A stretch of DNA of 64,000 nucleotides from Micromonospora inositola. GTDB lineage: Bacteria; Actinomycetota; Actinomycetes; Mycobacteriales; Micromonosporaceae. Below the pieces are notes generated by a model. It was given only the letters and a program-made list of their open reading frames with translations. It was not told the DNA's origin and ran no database searches. Both the position numbers and the translations under genes were made by a program. Of the stretch, positions 35,850 through 44,187 are shown piece by piece; within the stretch, counting starts at the first letter, position 1; the number at the start of each line of letters is the position of its first letter. Location: contig NZ_LT607754.1 in the NCBI RefSeq assembly GCF_900090285.1, forward strand, positions 3,162,001 to 3,226,000. The letters are read 5' to 3'.

Positions 35850-36278
35850 TCAGGCCTCGGTGGCCGGGTCCGCCGGCACGTTGACCATGAAGTACGCGGC
35901 CCGCTCCAGGTAGTCCCAGAGCGCGCCCGCGATCTCCGGCGGCAGGTCCAGCCGGTCGACGGCACGCCGCATGTGGTGCAGCCAGGCGTCCCGTTCCGCC
36001 GCGCCGATCCGGAAGGGCGCGTGCCGCATCCGCAGCCGCGGGTGCCCGCGCTGCGCCGAGTAGGTGTTCGGGCCGCCCCAGTACTGCATCAGGAACAGGG
36101 CGAACCGGTCGGCGGCGGGGCCGAGGTCCTCCTCCGGGTACATCGGCCGCAGCAGTGGGTCGGTCGCGACGCCGGCGTAGAACTCGTCCACCAGCTTGCG
36201 GAAGGTGGGTTCGCCGCCGACCGCCTCGAAGAGGGTCATCGAGGTGCCGGGCCGGTCGGATTCGCCTGCGGAAGTCAC
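35850..36278 (-). CDS. glbO: Group II truncated haemoglobin (GlbO type)
   Basis: 142 aa. From MTLFEAVGGEPTFRKLVDEFYAGVATDPLLRPMYPEEDLGPA the sequence follows trHbO; FLMQYWGGPNTYSAQRGHPRLRMRHAPF contains the proximal His, and AERDAWLHHM the conserved Trp G8. These oxygen-binding proteins associate with respiratory membranes or detoxify reactive species. GTG 36278 with a CAGGAT box 6 nt upstream is my choice; ATG 36239 begins exactly at the globin fold. Confidence 0.92.
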   Translation of the reverse strand: MTSAGESDRPGTSMTLFEAVGGEPTFRKLVDEFYAGVATDPLLRPMYPEEDLGPAADRFALFLMQYWGGPNTYSAQRGHPRLRMRHAPFRIGAAERDAWLHHMRRAVDRLDLPPEIAGALWDYLERAAYFMVNVPADPATEA

Positions 36279-36284
36279 CGTTCC

Positions 36285-36290
36285 ATCCTG
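36285..36290 (-). promoter_or_regulatory. CAGGAT hexamer before the globin gene
   Basis: Minus-strand CAGGAT ends 6 nt before GTG 36278, the same arrangement as before the ligase and cobC genes. Confidence 0.35.
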
Positions 36291-36340
36291 CCAGGTGCCG
36301 CGGCGGGACGGCCGGGCCCGTCGCCCGGCCGGCGGGTGGC

Positions 36341-37729
36341 TCAGGTCACCGCGTGACTGCGCCGGCCCCGCTCGCCCGGCCGGTCGTCGACGGCCCCGGT
36401 CGCCTGGGCCGGCGTACCCGGCCGCCGCGTGTGCGGGACCGCCCCGGCGGGGTCGACCCGGCCGGCCGCCTCGACCGCGGCGTCCACCGCCTCCCGGCTC
36501 GGCCAGGTCAGCGCCGCCGCGAGCATCAGCACCACGCCCGCGGCGCTCCACGTGCCCACCACGGCCGGGATGGGGAACCGCTCGGCGAGCAGCCCGGTGG
36601 TCAGCACTGCGACGCCCTGGATGATCTGGATCCCGCTGGCCATGACGCCGAACGCCCGGGCGCGGTAGCCGTCGGGCAGGGCCCGCACGAAGAGGCCGTT
36701 GGCCACCGGCAGCAGGCCGGCGACGGCGAAGCCGCAGGTGGCGGCGAGGACCGCCACCACCGCCGGCGGCGGGTCGAGCAGCGCCGGGACCAGCGCCGCG
36801 GGGGCGAGGACCGCCAGCGGCCGCATCAGCGTGAGCCGGCGGGCCGGGGAGAACGCCCGGCCGACCAGTAGCCCGCCGAGGATGAAGCCGACCGGGTTGG
36901 CGGCCATGATGACGGCCTGCGCGACGCCCGTGTCGAGGTCGCCCCCGGCCCGGTCGGCGGCCCAGGCCGCGGCGAGGCCTTCCGGCACGATGGAGAAGAG
37001 CATCGCGCTGAAGACCAGCACGGCGATGGCCCGCAGCACCGGCCGGCCGAAGACGATCTGGAAGCCCTGAGCGGTCTCCCGCAGCAGGTGGCTGCGGTGC
37101 GCGGCGGTCATCGCGGGCGGCCGGTCCCGGACGCCGAACCGGACCAGGAGGGCCGAGGCGCCGAAGGTCACCGCGTTGATCAGCAGCGCGGCAGTCGGGT
37201 TGACCGTGGCGATCCCCGCGCCGATCAGGTAACCGACCACCTGGGCGGCCTGGCCGGTGCTGGCGTTGATGGACAGGCCCACCACCACCCGGTCGCCGGT
37301 GAGGATCAGCGGCATGAGCGCGGACCGGGCGGCCTGGCTCGGCGGGTTGGCCAGCGTGGTGCCGAAGAGCAGGGCGAGGATCAGCCAGGGCGGGTTGCCG
37401 GGGATGGCCACCAGCACCATCAGCGCCATCCGGACCAGGTCGCAGGTCACCATGACGTGCCGGTAGCGGTGCCGTTCGGCGAGCGTGGCGAGCAGCGGAC
37501 CGCCGACCAGCCAGGGCAGGTAACTGACCGCGAAGGCGGCGGCGGACAGCGCCACCGACTCGGTCTCCCGGTAGACCAGGACGGTCACCGCGGCCTTGGC
37601 GATGTAGTCGCCGATCCAGGAGAGCGTGCTGGCCGTGAGGATGGCGCGGTATTCGACCTGGGCGAACACTTCACGGAAGGTGGCTGGGCCCTCCCGGGCG
37701 GGTCGCTCGTCGGACACCGTCGCCTCCAT
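36341..37729 (-). CDS. MFS transporter, EntS/multidrug exporter-like
   Basis: 462 aa with about ten to twelve hydrophobic helices. The N-terminus FREVFAQVEYRAILTASTLSWIGDYIAKAAVTVLVY and the loop between helices 2 and 3 (ATLAERHRYRHVMVTCDLVRMALM) fit the DHA3-type drug or siderophore exporters. RARAFGVMASGIQIIQGVAVL lies in the second half. The C-terminal 60 residues are a charged cytoplasmic tail. The substrate is unknown; no siderophore gene is near. Confidence 0.85.
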   Translation of the reverse strand: MEATVSDERPAREGPATFREVFAQVEYRAILTASTLSWIGDYIAKAAVTVLVYRETESVALSAAAFAVSYLPWLVGGPLLATLAERHRYRHVMVTCDLVRMALMVLVAIPGNPPWLILALLFGTTLANPPSQAARSALMPLILTGDRVVVGLSINASTGQAAQVVGYLIGAGIATVNPTAALLINAVTFGASALLVRFGVRDRPPAMTAAHRSHLLRETAQGFQIVFGRPVLRAIAVLVFSAMLFSIVPEGLAAAWAADRAGGDLDTGVAQAVIMAANPVGFILGGLLVGRAFSPARRLTLMRPLAVLAPAALVPALLDPPPAVVAVLAATCGFAVAGLLPVANGLFVRALPDGYRARAFGVMASGIQIIQGVAVLTTGLLAERFPIPAVVGTWSAAGVVLMLAAALTWPSREAVDAAVEAAGRVDPAGAVPHTRRPGTPAQATGAVDDRPGERGRRSHAVT

Positions 37730-37805
37730 CGTTCCCCAAAGCCGGTCATTCGTGATGACCTGCCCGGGAACCGTCGTCAGATCTACGGATCAGCGAGGAC
37801 ACGAG

Positions 37806-37825
37806 CACGCTCCCTTGGGAGCGTG
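37806..37825. promoter_or_regulatory. 20-bp palindrome cacgctccc-tt-gggagcgtg
   Basis: Perfect 9-bp arms with a TT centre, 77 bp upstream of the MFS start and 152 bp downstream of the MscS gene. With a 2-nt loop it is poor as a terminator hairpin, so a protein-binding operator for the exporter seems more likely. Confidence 0.4.
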
Positions 37826-37976
37826 TTGCACCGGATTCTGCCCGATAGTCTGACAACTGGCTAGGGCGAACGGATCGATCGTCGCATCTCCGACTGAACG
37901 AACGGACGATACCCGAGGGTCCGCGCGGTCCGCGACCCCCCCGGATCGTCCGTACCGCCGCGACGGCCCGGTGACC

Positions 37977-39032
37977 TCAGGTCGCGCCGCCCCGGCCGGT
38001 CTCCCCCCGACCGGGCGCCGGGGTCGACAACCCGGGGTAGAGCCGGGCGGCGGCGATCCGGGCCGTGATGCCGGAGTTCTCCAGCGCCTCGGCGAGCCGG
38101 CGGCGCAGTTCCCGGCCCACCGCGAACTGCCCGTCCGCGGTCGTCTTGACCACCGTGCGGATCACCGCGCCGTCCACCGTCATCTGTTCGACCCCGAGCA
38201 CCTCAGGCTCCTCGACGAGCTGCGACGCCAGCTCCGGGTCGATCGCCATCGAGGCCGCCGCCGTACGCAACACCGCGGTCGCCTCCTCCGTGCCGGCGAA
38301 GCCGATCGGCAGGTCGACCACGACCAGCGCCCAGCCCTGGCTCTTGTTGCCGACCCGGACGATCTCGCCGTTGCGGATGTACCAGAGCACGCCCCGCCCG
38401 TCCCGCACGGTGGTGACCCGCAAGCCGACCGCCTCCACCATCCCGGTCGCCTCGCCCAGATCGACGGTGTCACCGACGCCGTACTGGTCCTCGATCAGCA
38501 TGAACAGGCCGGCGATCAGGTCCTTGACCAGGCTCTGCGCGCCGAAGCCGAGCGCCACGCCGGCGATGCCGGCGCTGGCCAGCAGGGGCGCCAGGTCGAA
38601 GCTGAACTCCTTGAGCACCATCAGCAGCGCGATGCCGAAGATGAAGGCGGTGACCAGGCTGCGCAGCACCGAGCCGATCGCCTCGGCCCGCTGCCGCCGC
38701 CGCTCCGGCACGAACTGCTCCGGTTCGAGCGTGGCGCTGGGAATCCGCTCCCGCAGCGGCCGGAGCATGGTGGGCATCGCGCCCTCGGTGGTGGTCCGCA
38801 CCAGCCGGTTGATCGTGCGGTGCAGCGCCCAGCGGGCGACGATGGCGAGCAGCAGGATCAGGATGACCCGCAGCGGCTTCAGCACGATCCAGTAGCTGCC
38901 CTCGGCGAACCAGGCCGAGCGGGTCAGCTCGTAGACGTTCTTGCACCAGGGGTCCATCCGGCAGTCAGCGGACGGCGTGGGGCTCGGGTCCACGGCGGGC
39001 AGGGCGAGGAGCATCAGGCTGGCGGCACTCAC
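37977..39032 (-). CDS. Small-conductance mechanosensitive channel MscS
   Basis: 351 aa. A short external N-terminus with two Cys (DCRMDPWCKN) is followed by transmembrane helices (YWIVLKPLRVILILLLAIVARWAL, LRSLVTAFIFGIALLMVL, and the pore helix LLASAGIAGVALGFGAQSLVKDLIAGLFMLIEDQYGVGDTV), then the beta domain and the alpha/beta cytoplasmic domain. This is the minimal three-helix MscS layout. I used GTG 39032, where the signal-like VSAASLMLLALPAV begins; an ATG at 39119 is possible. Confidence 0.9.
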   Translation of the reverse strand: MSAASLMLLALPAVDPSPTPSADCRMDPWCKNVYELTRSAWFAEGSYWIVLKPLRVILILLLAIVARWALHRTINRLVRTTTEGAMPTMLRPLRERIPSATLEPEQFVPERRRQRAEAIGSVLRSLVTAFIFGIALLMVLKEFSFDLAPLLASAGIAGVALGFGAQSLVKDLIAGLFMLIEDQYGVGDTVDLGEATGMVEAVGLRVTTVRDGRGVLWYIRNGEIVRVGNKSQGWALVVVDLPIGFAGTEEATAVLRTAAASMAIDPELASQLVEEPEVLGVEQMTVDGAVIRTVVKTTADGQFAVGRELRRRLAEALENSGITARIAAARLYPGLSTPAPGRGETGRGGAT

Positions 39033-39152
39033 CCTGTCTTCGTACCGCAACGCTCCTGTGCGCCGGCTGCCGACCCTCCGGCCGCCCCGGCGGCGATCAA
39101 CCTGGGCGGAACCGGTCATCTTGCCGCCGGCCACGGAAGGTTCGGCATGGGT

Positions 39153-39181
39153 ACCCCGGATTAGTGCGTGCAATCCGGGGT
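39153..39181. promoter_or_regulatory. 10-bp inverted repeat in the MscS/HNH divergent region
   Basis: accccggatt pairs perfectly with aatccggggt around a 9-nt loop. Both flanking genes read away from it, so it is unlikely to be a terminator and may be an operator or a 5'-leader hairpin. Confidence 0.35.
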
Positions 39182-39308
39182 CCGATCAGGGACGATTGGC
39201 GCAACGGACGTCGGTGATCCGGCCGGCGCCGGTGCGGCTCCCCGCTGCCCGCGGGGCGGGCGCCGGTGCGACAGCGGCGGGAGCAGCTGGACCGGGAGGG
39301 TGAGCACG

Positions 39309-39845
39309 ATGCCTGACATACGACCCACGGCGGGCTCCGGCGCGTTGGTCCTCAACGCCACCTACGAGCCGCTGTGTGTCGTGTCGGTGCGTCGAGCCGC
39401 GATCCTCGTGCTCTCGGCCAAGGCCGTCTGCGTCGCCGACGGCGACGGTGTTCTGCACAGCGCCCGCAACGCGCTCCCGGTGCCCTCGGTGGTCCGGCTC
39501 ACCCGCTTCGTCCGGGTGCCCTACCGGACCCACGTCGGGCTCTCCCGCCGGGCCATCTTCGCCCGCGACGGCTGGCGCTGCGCCTACTGCCGAGGCCCGG
39601 CGGAGACCATCGACCACGTCTTCCCGCGCAGCCGGGGCGGCCGGCACGCCTGGGAGAACGTGGTCGCCGCCTGCGCCCGCTGCAACCACACCAAGGGCGA
39701 CAAGACCCCGGCCGAGCTGGGCTGGCGGCTGCACAGCCTGCCGGCGGCCCCGAAGGGGACGGCCTGGCGGGTGCTCGGCCACCGGGCGCCCGACCCGCGC
39801 TGGGCGGACTGGCTCGACCTGCGCGAGCCGGAGGCGGCGGCCTGA
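39309..39845 (+). CDS. HNH endonuclease
   Basis: 178 aa. N-terminal LVLNATYEPLCVVSVRRAAILVLSAKA is the usual opening of this HNH subgroup. RDGWRCAYCRGPAETIDHVFPRSRGGRHAWENVVAACARCNHTKGDKTPAEL holds the DH and N of the catalytic ββα-metal motif and four zinc-binding cysteines (CxxC twice). Widespread single-gene HNH proteins of this type are chromosomal in actinobacteria; no mobile element signs are seen. GGGAGGG precedes ATG 39309. Confidence 0.9.
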   Translation: MPDIRPTAGSGALVLNATYEPLCVVSVRRAAILVLSAKAVCVADGDGVLHSARNALPVPSVVRLTRFVRVPYRTHVGLSRRAIFARDGWRCAYCRGPAETIDHVFPRSRGGRHAWENVVAACARCNHTKGDKTPAELGWRLHSLPAAPKGTAWRVLGHRAPDPRWADWLDLREPEAAA

Positions 39846-39853
39846 CGCCCGCG

Positions 39854-40771
39854 TCACGGTCCGCGCGCCTTGACCAGGGACGCGTAGACCACCAGGTTGT
39901 CGGCGTACCCGGTCTCGCCGCCCACCCATCGGCCACCACAGGTGATCAGGCGCAGGTTGGGACGGCTGAAGTCGCCGAAGATCTCGTCCACCGGCAGCCG
40001 GTCCTTGCCGTACCGCTGCACCGCGGTGACCTCGAAGACGGCCACCGACCGGTCCGCCCGGGTCACCTCTACCTGGTCGCCGTCGTCCAGGCTCTTCAGG
40101 TTGTGGAAGACGGCCGGTCCGGTGGTGGTGTCGACGTGCCCGACGATCACGGCCGGGCCGTACTGCCCGGGGGTCGGCCCCTGGTCGTACCAGCCGGCCT
40201 CACCGGCCTTGCCGACGTCCGGTACGTCGATGCTGCCGTCGGGGGCGATGCCGACCTGGTGCACCGGCGCCCGCAGGTCGATCTTGCCGATCGCGATGTC
40301 GGTCGGCGGGCTCCCCGGCAGCACCGGGAACTTCTTCGGCGGCGGGCGCAGCCCCGCGCTGAGCTGTTCCGGCAGGACGCTGATCCCGGTGACCCGTTCC
40401 ACGCCGAGCATCGCCACGATCAGCACCATCAGCGCCGCGATCACCAGCACCGGGGCGCCCGGTCCGCGCTGTCCGACCGTCCGCCAGTGGCCGGCGCCGG
40501 GCCGGACCGGCACCGGACGGGCGTCCGGGTCGGCGGTGGTCACGCTCGCCGAGAAGGCGTGCGCGGCTGCCCGGGCGAACCGGCGGGACGCCCGGGACAC
40601 CAGCCGGAGCGAGGCACGGAAGCCCTCGCCGGCGCGACCGGTGTCCCGGCTGCGTCTCGTCCGGCCGTCGTCCCGGTTCCGCCTCGTCCGACGGGTGCCC
40701 GGGCGTCGCGTCGACCGGCCCTTGTCCCAGTCGCCCGCCGGCCGTCCGGCTCGGTCACGTGAGCGGGCCAT
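39854..40771 (-). CDS. Class E/F sortase
   Basis: 305 aa. A very basic cytoplasmic N-terminus of about 100 residues (clusters of Arg), a membrane helix (APVLVIAALMVLIVAMLGVERV), then the sortase beta-barrel. Catalytic His is in AVIVGHVDT, Cys in LRLITCGG, and the Arg partner near VGGETGYADNLVV. It would join a sorting-signal protein to the cell wall. Next downstream in the same direction lies (upstream in transcription) a secreted protein with a C-terminal anchor, a likely partner. Confidence 0.9.
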   Translation of the reverse strand: MARSRDRAGRPAGDWDKGRSTRRPGTRRTRRNRDDGRTRRSRDTGRAGEGFRASLRLVSRASRRFARAAAHAFSASVTTADPDARPVPVRPGAGHWRTVGQRGPGAPVLVIAALMVLIVAMLGVERVTGISVLPEQLSAGLRPPPKKFPVLPGSPPTDIAIGKIDLRAPVHQVGIAPDGSIDVPDVGKAGEAGWYDQGPTPGQYGPAVIVGHVDTTTGPAVFHNLKSLDDGDQVEVTRADRSVAVFEVTAVQRYGKDRLPVDEIFGDFSRPNLRLITCGGRWVGGETGYADNLVVYASLVKARGP

Positions 40772-40783
40772 GGCCGCACCTCG

Positions 40784-41293
40784 TCAGACGCGGGACCCGG
40801 CCCTGCGACGGGCGCTGACGCCGGCCACCACCGCCACCGCGACGAGCCCACCGACCATCAGCAGCGAGCCCGCGCCGTGGCCGGTCGCGGTGCCGCCACC
40901 ACCGGTGGCCGGCCCCTTGCTCGGCTGGGCCATGTTCAGCACGCTGAGCACGGTCGACGCGGTGTTGCCGTTGGAGCAGCGCAGGTCGACCGGGTAGTCA
41001 CCGGGCTGCTTGTTGCCCGGGATGGTCACCGCGCCGGTGAGGAAGCCGTTGTCGGGGCGGAGCATCACCCGTCCGAAGGCGTCCGAGTTCACCTGGGCCT
41101 GCCGGTTGTTGGCGTTGTCGCAGCTGGCCCGGATGCTCACCCGGGTGCCGGCCTGCGCCGGGTTCGGTGTGACCTCGACGAAGGTGTTCTCCCCGGCCCG
41201 GGCCGGCGTGCCGGTCATCAGGATGAACGCCCCGACCAGCGCGAGCACGCTCAGCACGGCCGACAGGGCGCGATGTGACACAAGCCCTCGCAT
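40784..41293 (-). CDS. Secreted protein with C-terminal membrane anchor, candidate sortase partner
   Basis: 169 aa. Signal peptide (residues 1-33, LSVLALVGAFILMTGTPARA), an Ig-like beta domain (FVEVTPNPAQAGTRVSIRASCDN...DYPVDLRCSNG) with a probable disulfide, a Gly/Thr-rich spacer (KGPATGGGGTATG), a transmembrane helix (SLLMVGGLVAVAVVAGV) and SARRRAGSRV at the end. The spacer-helix-arginine layout is that of a sortase sorting signal, although no LPxTG is present. AAGGGGGAATC precedes the ATG. It is cotranscribed with the sortase, 12 bp away. Confidence 0.7.
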   Translation of the reverse strand: MRGLVSHRALSAVLSVLALVGAFILMTGTPARAGENTFVEVTPNPAQAGTRVSIRASCDNANNRQAQVNSDAFGRVMLRPDNGFLTGAVTIPGNKQPGDYPVDLRCSNGNTASTVLSVLNMAQPSKGPATGGGGTATGHGAGSLLMVGGLVAVAVVAGVSARRRAGSRV

Positions 41294-41380
41294 GATTCCC
41301 CCCTTCCGGTGCGGCGCACCGGAATCCTGCTGATGGGCAGTGGGGCATGCATTCCCGCTGGCCCCGGGGCAAACCCCGGG

Positions 41381-41854
41381 TCAGCGGCGGCGGCCCGGCG
41401 GGGTCGGGCCGGTGGGCGGGGGGAGCGGGGTCAGCGGGTGCCACTCCAGCGGGCTGGAGAGGACCATCGTGCTGGACGGCTGGCCGTACGGGGCGAGGCG
41501 GTCGATGACCCGCTCGAACTCGTCGATCGACCCGGCCGCCACCTTGAGCATGCTGCACGCGTCCCCGGTGATCCGGTGGATCTCCAGGATCTCCGGCCAG
41601 CCCGCCACCTCCGGATCGTGCAGGATGCAGCGCGGGCCGTAGCAGGACATCCGGATCAGCGCGACCACGCTGCGGCCCGCCCGGGTCAGGTCGACGTGCG
41701 CGTGGTAGCCGGTGATCACCCCGGACTCCTCCAGCCGGCGGACCCGCTCGGCCACGGCCGGCGGCGACAGGTGCACCCGCCGGGACAGCTCGCTGAACGA
41801 GAGCCGGGCGTCGGCCTGGAGCTCCCGCAGCAACGCCCAGTCCATGTCGTCCAT
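41381..41854 (-). CDS. Lrp/AsnC family regulator, divergent from the kynurenine operon
   Basis: 157 aa. N-terminal winged helix-turn-helix (MDWALLRELQADARLSFSELSRRVHLSPPAVAERVRRLEESGVITGY) and C-terminal RAM effector domain (HRITGDACSMLKVAAGSIDEFERVIDRL). GGAAAGG precedes ATG 41854. It is transcribed away from kynA with 138 bp between the starts, so it is the natural candidate to control the tryptophan degradation genes, sensing tryptophan or a pathway intermediate. That role is inference from position. Confidence 0.9.
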   Translation of the reverse strand: MDDMDWALLRELQADARLSFSELSRRVHLSPPAVAERVRRLEESGVITGYHAHVDLTRAGRSVVALIRMSCYGPRCILHDPEVAGWPEILEIHRITGDACSMLKVAAGSIDEFERVIDRLAPYGQPSSTMVLSSPLEWHPLTPLPPPTGPTPPGRRR

Positions 41855-41992
41855 GCGTGACCTTTCCTTCGTGAACCCGGACCCGATTCCGGTTTCGATG
41901 CGGCAGGTCCGACTACCGTACCGCCGTTGAACAGGCATTCCATTCGCCGATCCACCCGCGGGATCATGTCGCTACCCGGCGTACGGAGGGAG
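41855..41992. promoter_or_regulatory. Divergent promoter region, Lrp regulator and kynA
   Basis: 138 bp that must contain both promoters and the Lrp-type binding sites. GGAGGG at 41985-41990 is the kynA ribosome site. No single strong palindrome is obvious. Confidence 0.5.
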
Positions 41993-42901
41993 ATGACAGT
42001 GGAGCAGACGGACCTGCGGTCACCGACGGTGAACGCGGCGGTGCGTCCGGTCACCCCGCAGCAGCGGGCGGCCCGGGCGGCGCGCAACGGCGGCGAACCG
42101 ACGCTGGAGTTCACCGAGCGGGTGCCCTACGACGCGTACGTGCGGGCGAGCACGCTGCACGGCTTGCAGCAGCCGCTGAGCGAGGACCCGGGCGAGATGT
42201 CCTTCCTGATGGTCAGCCAGATCATGGAGCTGTACTTCGGGCTGACCTGCCACGAGCTGCGGCACGCCCAACGGGAGCTGCGGGCGAACCGGGTCTGGGA
42301 CGCGTTGCCGTCGCTGCGCCGCGCCGCCCTGCACCTCGAGGGGCTCAACGCGGCCTGGCAGGGGCTGCGCTGGATGACCCCGGCCGACTTCAACCGGTTC
42401 CGCAACCTGCTCGGCGAGGGCTCCGGCTTCCAGTCGGCGATGTACCGGCAGCTGGAGTTCCTGCTCGGCCTCCGCGACCCGGCGCTGATCCGCCCGTTCC
42501 GCCGGCAGACCGAGGTGTACGCCGAGCTGACCGCCGCTCTCGCCGCGCCGAGCCTCTGGGACGACGTGGTCGCCCTGCTCGCCCGGCGCGGCTTCGACCT
42601 CCCCGCCGAGCTGCTGGACCGGGACGTGGCGGTCGAGCACGAGCCGCACCCGGCCGTCGAGGCGGCCTGGGTGCGGATCTACGCCGACGGCGGCCCGGAC
42701 AACCACCTGCGGCTGCTCGGCGAGGCGCTGACCGAGGTGGCCGAGCGGTTCGGCGACTGGCGCTGGCACCACATCAAGGCGGTGCAGCGCACCATGGGCG
42801 CCAAGGTCGGCAGCGGTGGGTCCGCCGGCCTGGCCTGGCTGCAGCGCAGCATGGCGCGGGTGGTCTTCCCGGAGCTGTGGTCGGCCCGGACGGCGATGTG
42901 A
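41993..42901 (+). CDS. kynA: Tryptophan 2,3-dioxygenase
   Basis: 302 aa, haem enzyme that opens the indole ring of L-tryptophan to N-formylkynurenine. FMVSQIMELYFGLTCHELRHAQREL contains the conserved active-site region, YRQLEFLLGLRDPALIRPF and the C-terminal WRWHHIKAVQRTMGAKVGSGGSAGLAWLQRSM include the axial haem His and the substrate carboxylate-binding loop. Length is normal for bacterial TDO. First gene of the operon; GGAGGG precedes ATG 41993. Confidence 0.95.
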   Translation: MTVEQTDLRSPTVNAAVRPVTPQQRAARAARNGGEPTLEFTERVPYDAYVRASTLHGLQQPLSEDPGEMSFLMVSQIMELYFGLTCHELRHAQRELRANRVWDALPSLRRAALHLEGLNAAWQGLRWMTPADFNRFRNLLGEGSGFQSAMYRQLEFLLGLRDPALIRPFRRQTEVYAELTAALAAPSLWDDVVALLARRGFDLPAELLDRDVAVEHEPHPAVEAAWVRIYADGGPDNHLRLLGEALTEVAERFGDWRWHHIKAVQRTMGAKVGSGGSAGLAWLQRSMARVVFPELWSARTAM

Positions 42902-42912
42902 GCGGGGAGAGG

Positions 42913-44187
42913 ATGAGCAACACCGAAGAAGAGGCGCGCGCACTCGACGCCGCCGACCCGGGGCACCGGCACCTGTTCCACGTGCCGCCGGCCGAGGGCG
43001 GGCGCTACCCCGAGGTGGCGTACCTGGCCGGCAACTCGCTCGGCCTGCAGCCCCGGGCCACCCGGGACGAGCTGCTGGCCGACCTGGCGGCGTGGAGCCG
43101 GTTCGGGGTGGAGGGGCACCTGGAGGCGGAACGGCCCTGGCTGCCGTACCACGAGCTGTTGACGGCACCCGCCGCGCGACTGGTCGGCGCCCGGCCCGCG
43201 GAGACCGTGGTGATGAACTCCCTCACGGTCAACCTGCACCTGCTGATGGTGAGCTTCTACCGGCCGGCGGGGGAGCGGACCCGGATCGTCATCGAGGACA
43301 GCGCCTTCCCGTCGGACAGCTACGCGGTCCGCAGCCAGGCCCGCTTCCACGGCCTCGACCCGGACGCCACCGTGGTCCGGCTCCGGCCGCGGGCCGGCGA
43401 GGACACCCTGCGCACCGAGGACGTGACCGCTTTCCTGGCGGCCGAGGGGCACACCGTGGCGCTGGTGCTGCTCGGCGGGGTGAACTACCTGACCGGCGAG
43501 CTGATGGACATCCCGGCGATCACCGCCGCCGGCCGGGCCGCCGGGGCGGTCGTCGGCTGGGACCTCGCGCACGCGGCCGGCAACGTGCCGCTGGCGCTGC
43601 ACGACTGGGACGTCGACTTCGCCGCCTGGTGCTCGTACAAGTACCTCAACTCCGGCCCGGGGGCCCTGGCGGGCGTCTTCGTCCACGAGCGGCATCTCGG
43701 CGACCCCGACCTGCCGCGCTTCGAGGGCTGGTGGAGCACCGAGGCGACCACCCGGTTCGAGATGACCCCGGTCTCCCGGCCGCCGGCCACCGTCGAGGCG
43801 TGGCAGATCTCCAACCCGCCGATCTTCGCGATGGGGCCGGTCCGCACCTCGCTGGAACTCTTCGACGCCGTCGGCATGCCGGCGCTGCGGGAGCGCAGCC
43901 TGCGCCTCACCGGGTGGCTGGAGCGGCTGCTCGACGAGGTGACCGCCGACCGGCCGCTGACCGTGGTCACCCCGCGCGACCCGGCCCGCCGCGGCTGCCA
44001 GCTCTCCGTGCGGATCGGCACGGGTAGCGCCAACGAGCTGACCAAGCGGCTGCGGCACGAGCACGGCGTGATCGCTGACGCCCGGGAACCGGACATCGTC
44101 CGGTTCGCCCCGGTGCCGCTCTACTCGACGTACCACGACTGCTGGCGGGTCGCCGACGCGCTGGCCGCGACGGTGGAGAACTCATGA
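42913..44187 (+). CDS. kynU: Kynureninase
   Basis: 424 aa, PLP enzyme that cleaves (3-hydroxy)kynurenine to (3-hydroxy)anthranilate and alanine. Motifs: YLAGNSLGLQPRA, NSLTVNLHLLMVSFYRP, EDSAFPSDSYAV, GWDLAHAAGNVPL (PLP-ring Asp) and WCSYKYLNSGPGALAG with the Schiff-base Lys. ATG 42913 has GGGGAGAGG before it; GTG 42898 overlapping the kynA stop is an alternative. Confidence 0.95.
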   Translation: MSNTEEEARALDAADPGHRHLFHVPPAEGGRYPEVAYLAGNSLGLQPRATRDELLADLAAWSRFGVEGHLEAERPWLPYHELLTAPAARLVGARPAETVVMNSLTVNLHLLMVSFYRPAGERTRIVIEDSAFPSDSYAVRSQARFHGLDPDATVVRLRPRAGEDTLRTEDVTAFLAAEGHTVALVLLGGVNYLTGELMDIPAITAAGRAAGAVVGWDLAHAAGNVPLALHDWDVDFAAWCSYKYLNSGPGALAGVFVHERHLGDPDLPRFEGWWSTEATTRFEMTPVSRPPATVEAWQISNPPIFAMGPVRTSLELFDAVGMPALRERSLRLTGWLERLLDEVTADRPLTVVTPRDPARRGCQLSVRIGTGSANELTKRLRHEHGVIADAREPDIVRFAPVPLYSTYHDCWRVADALAATVENS

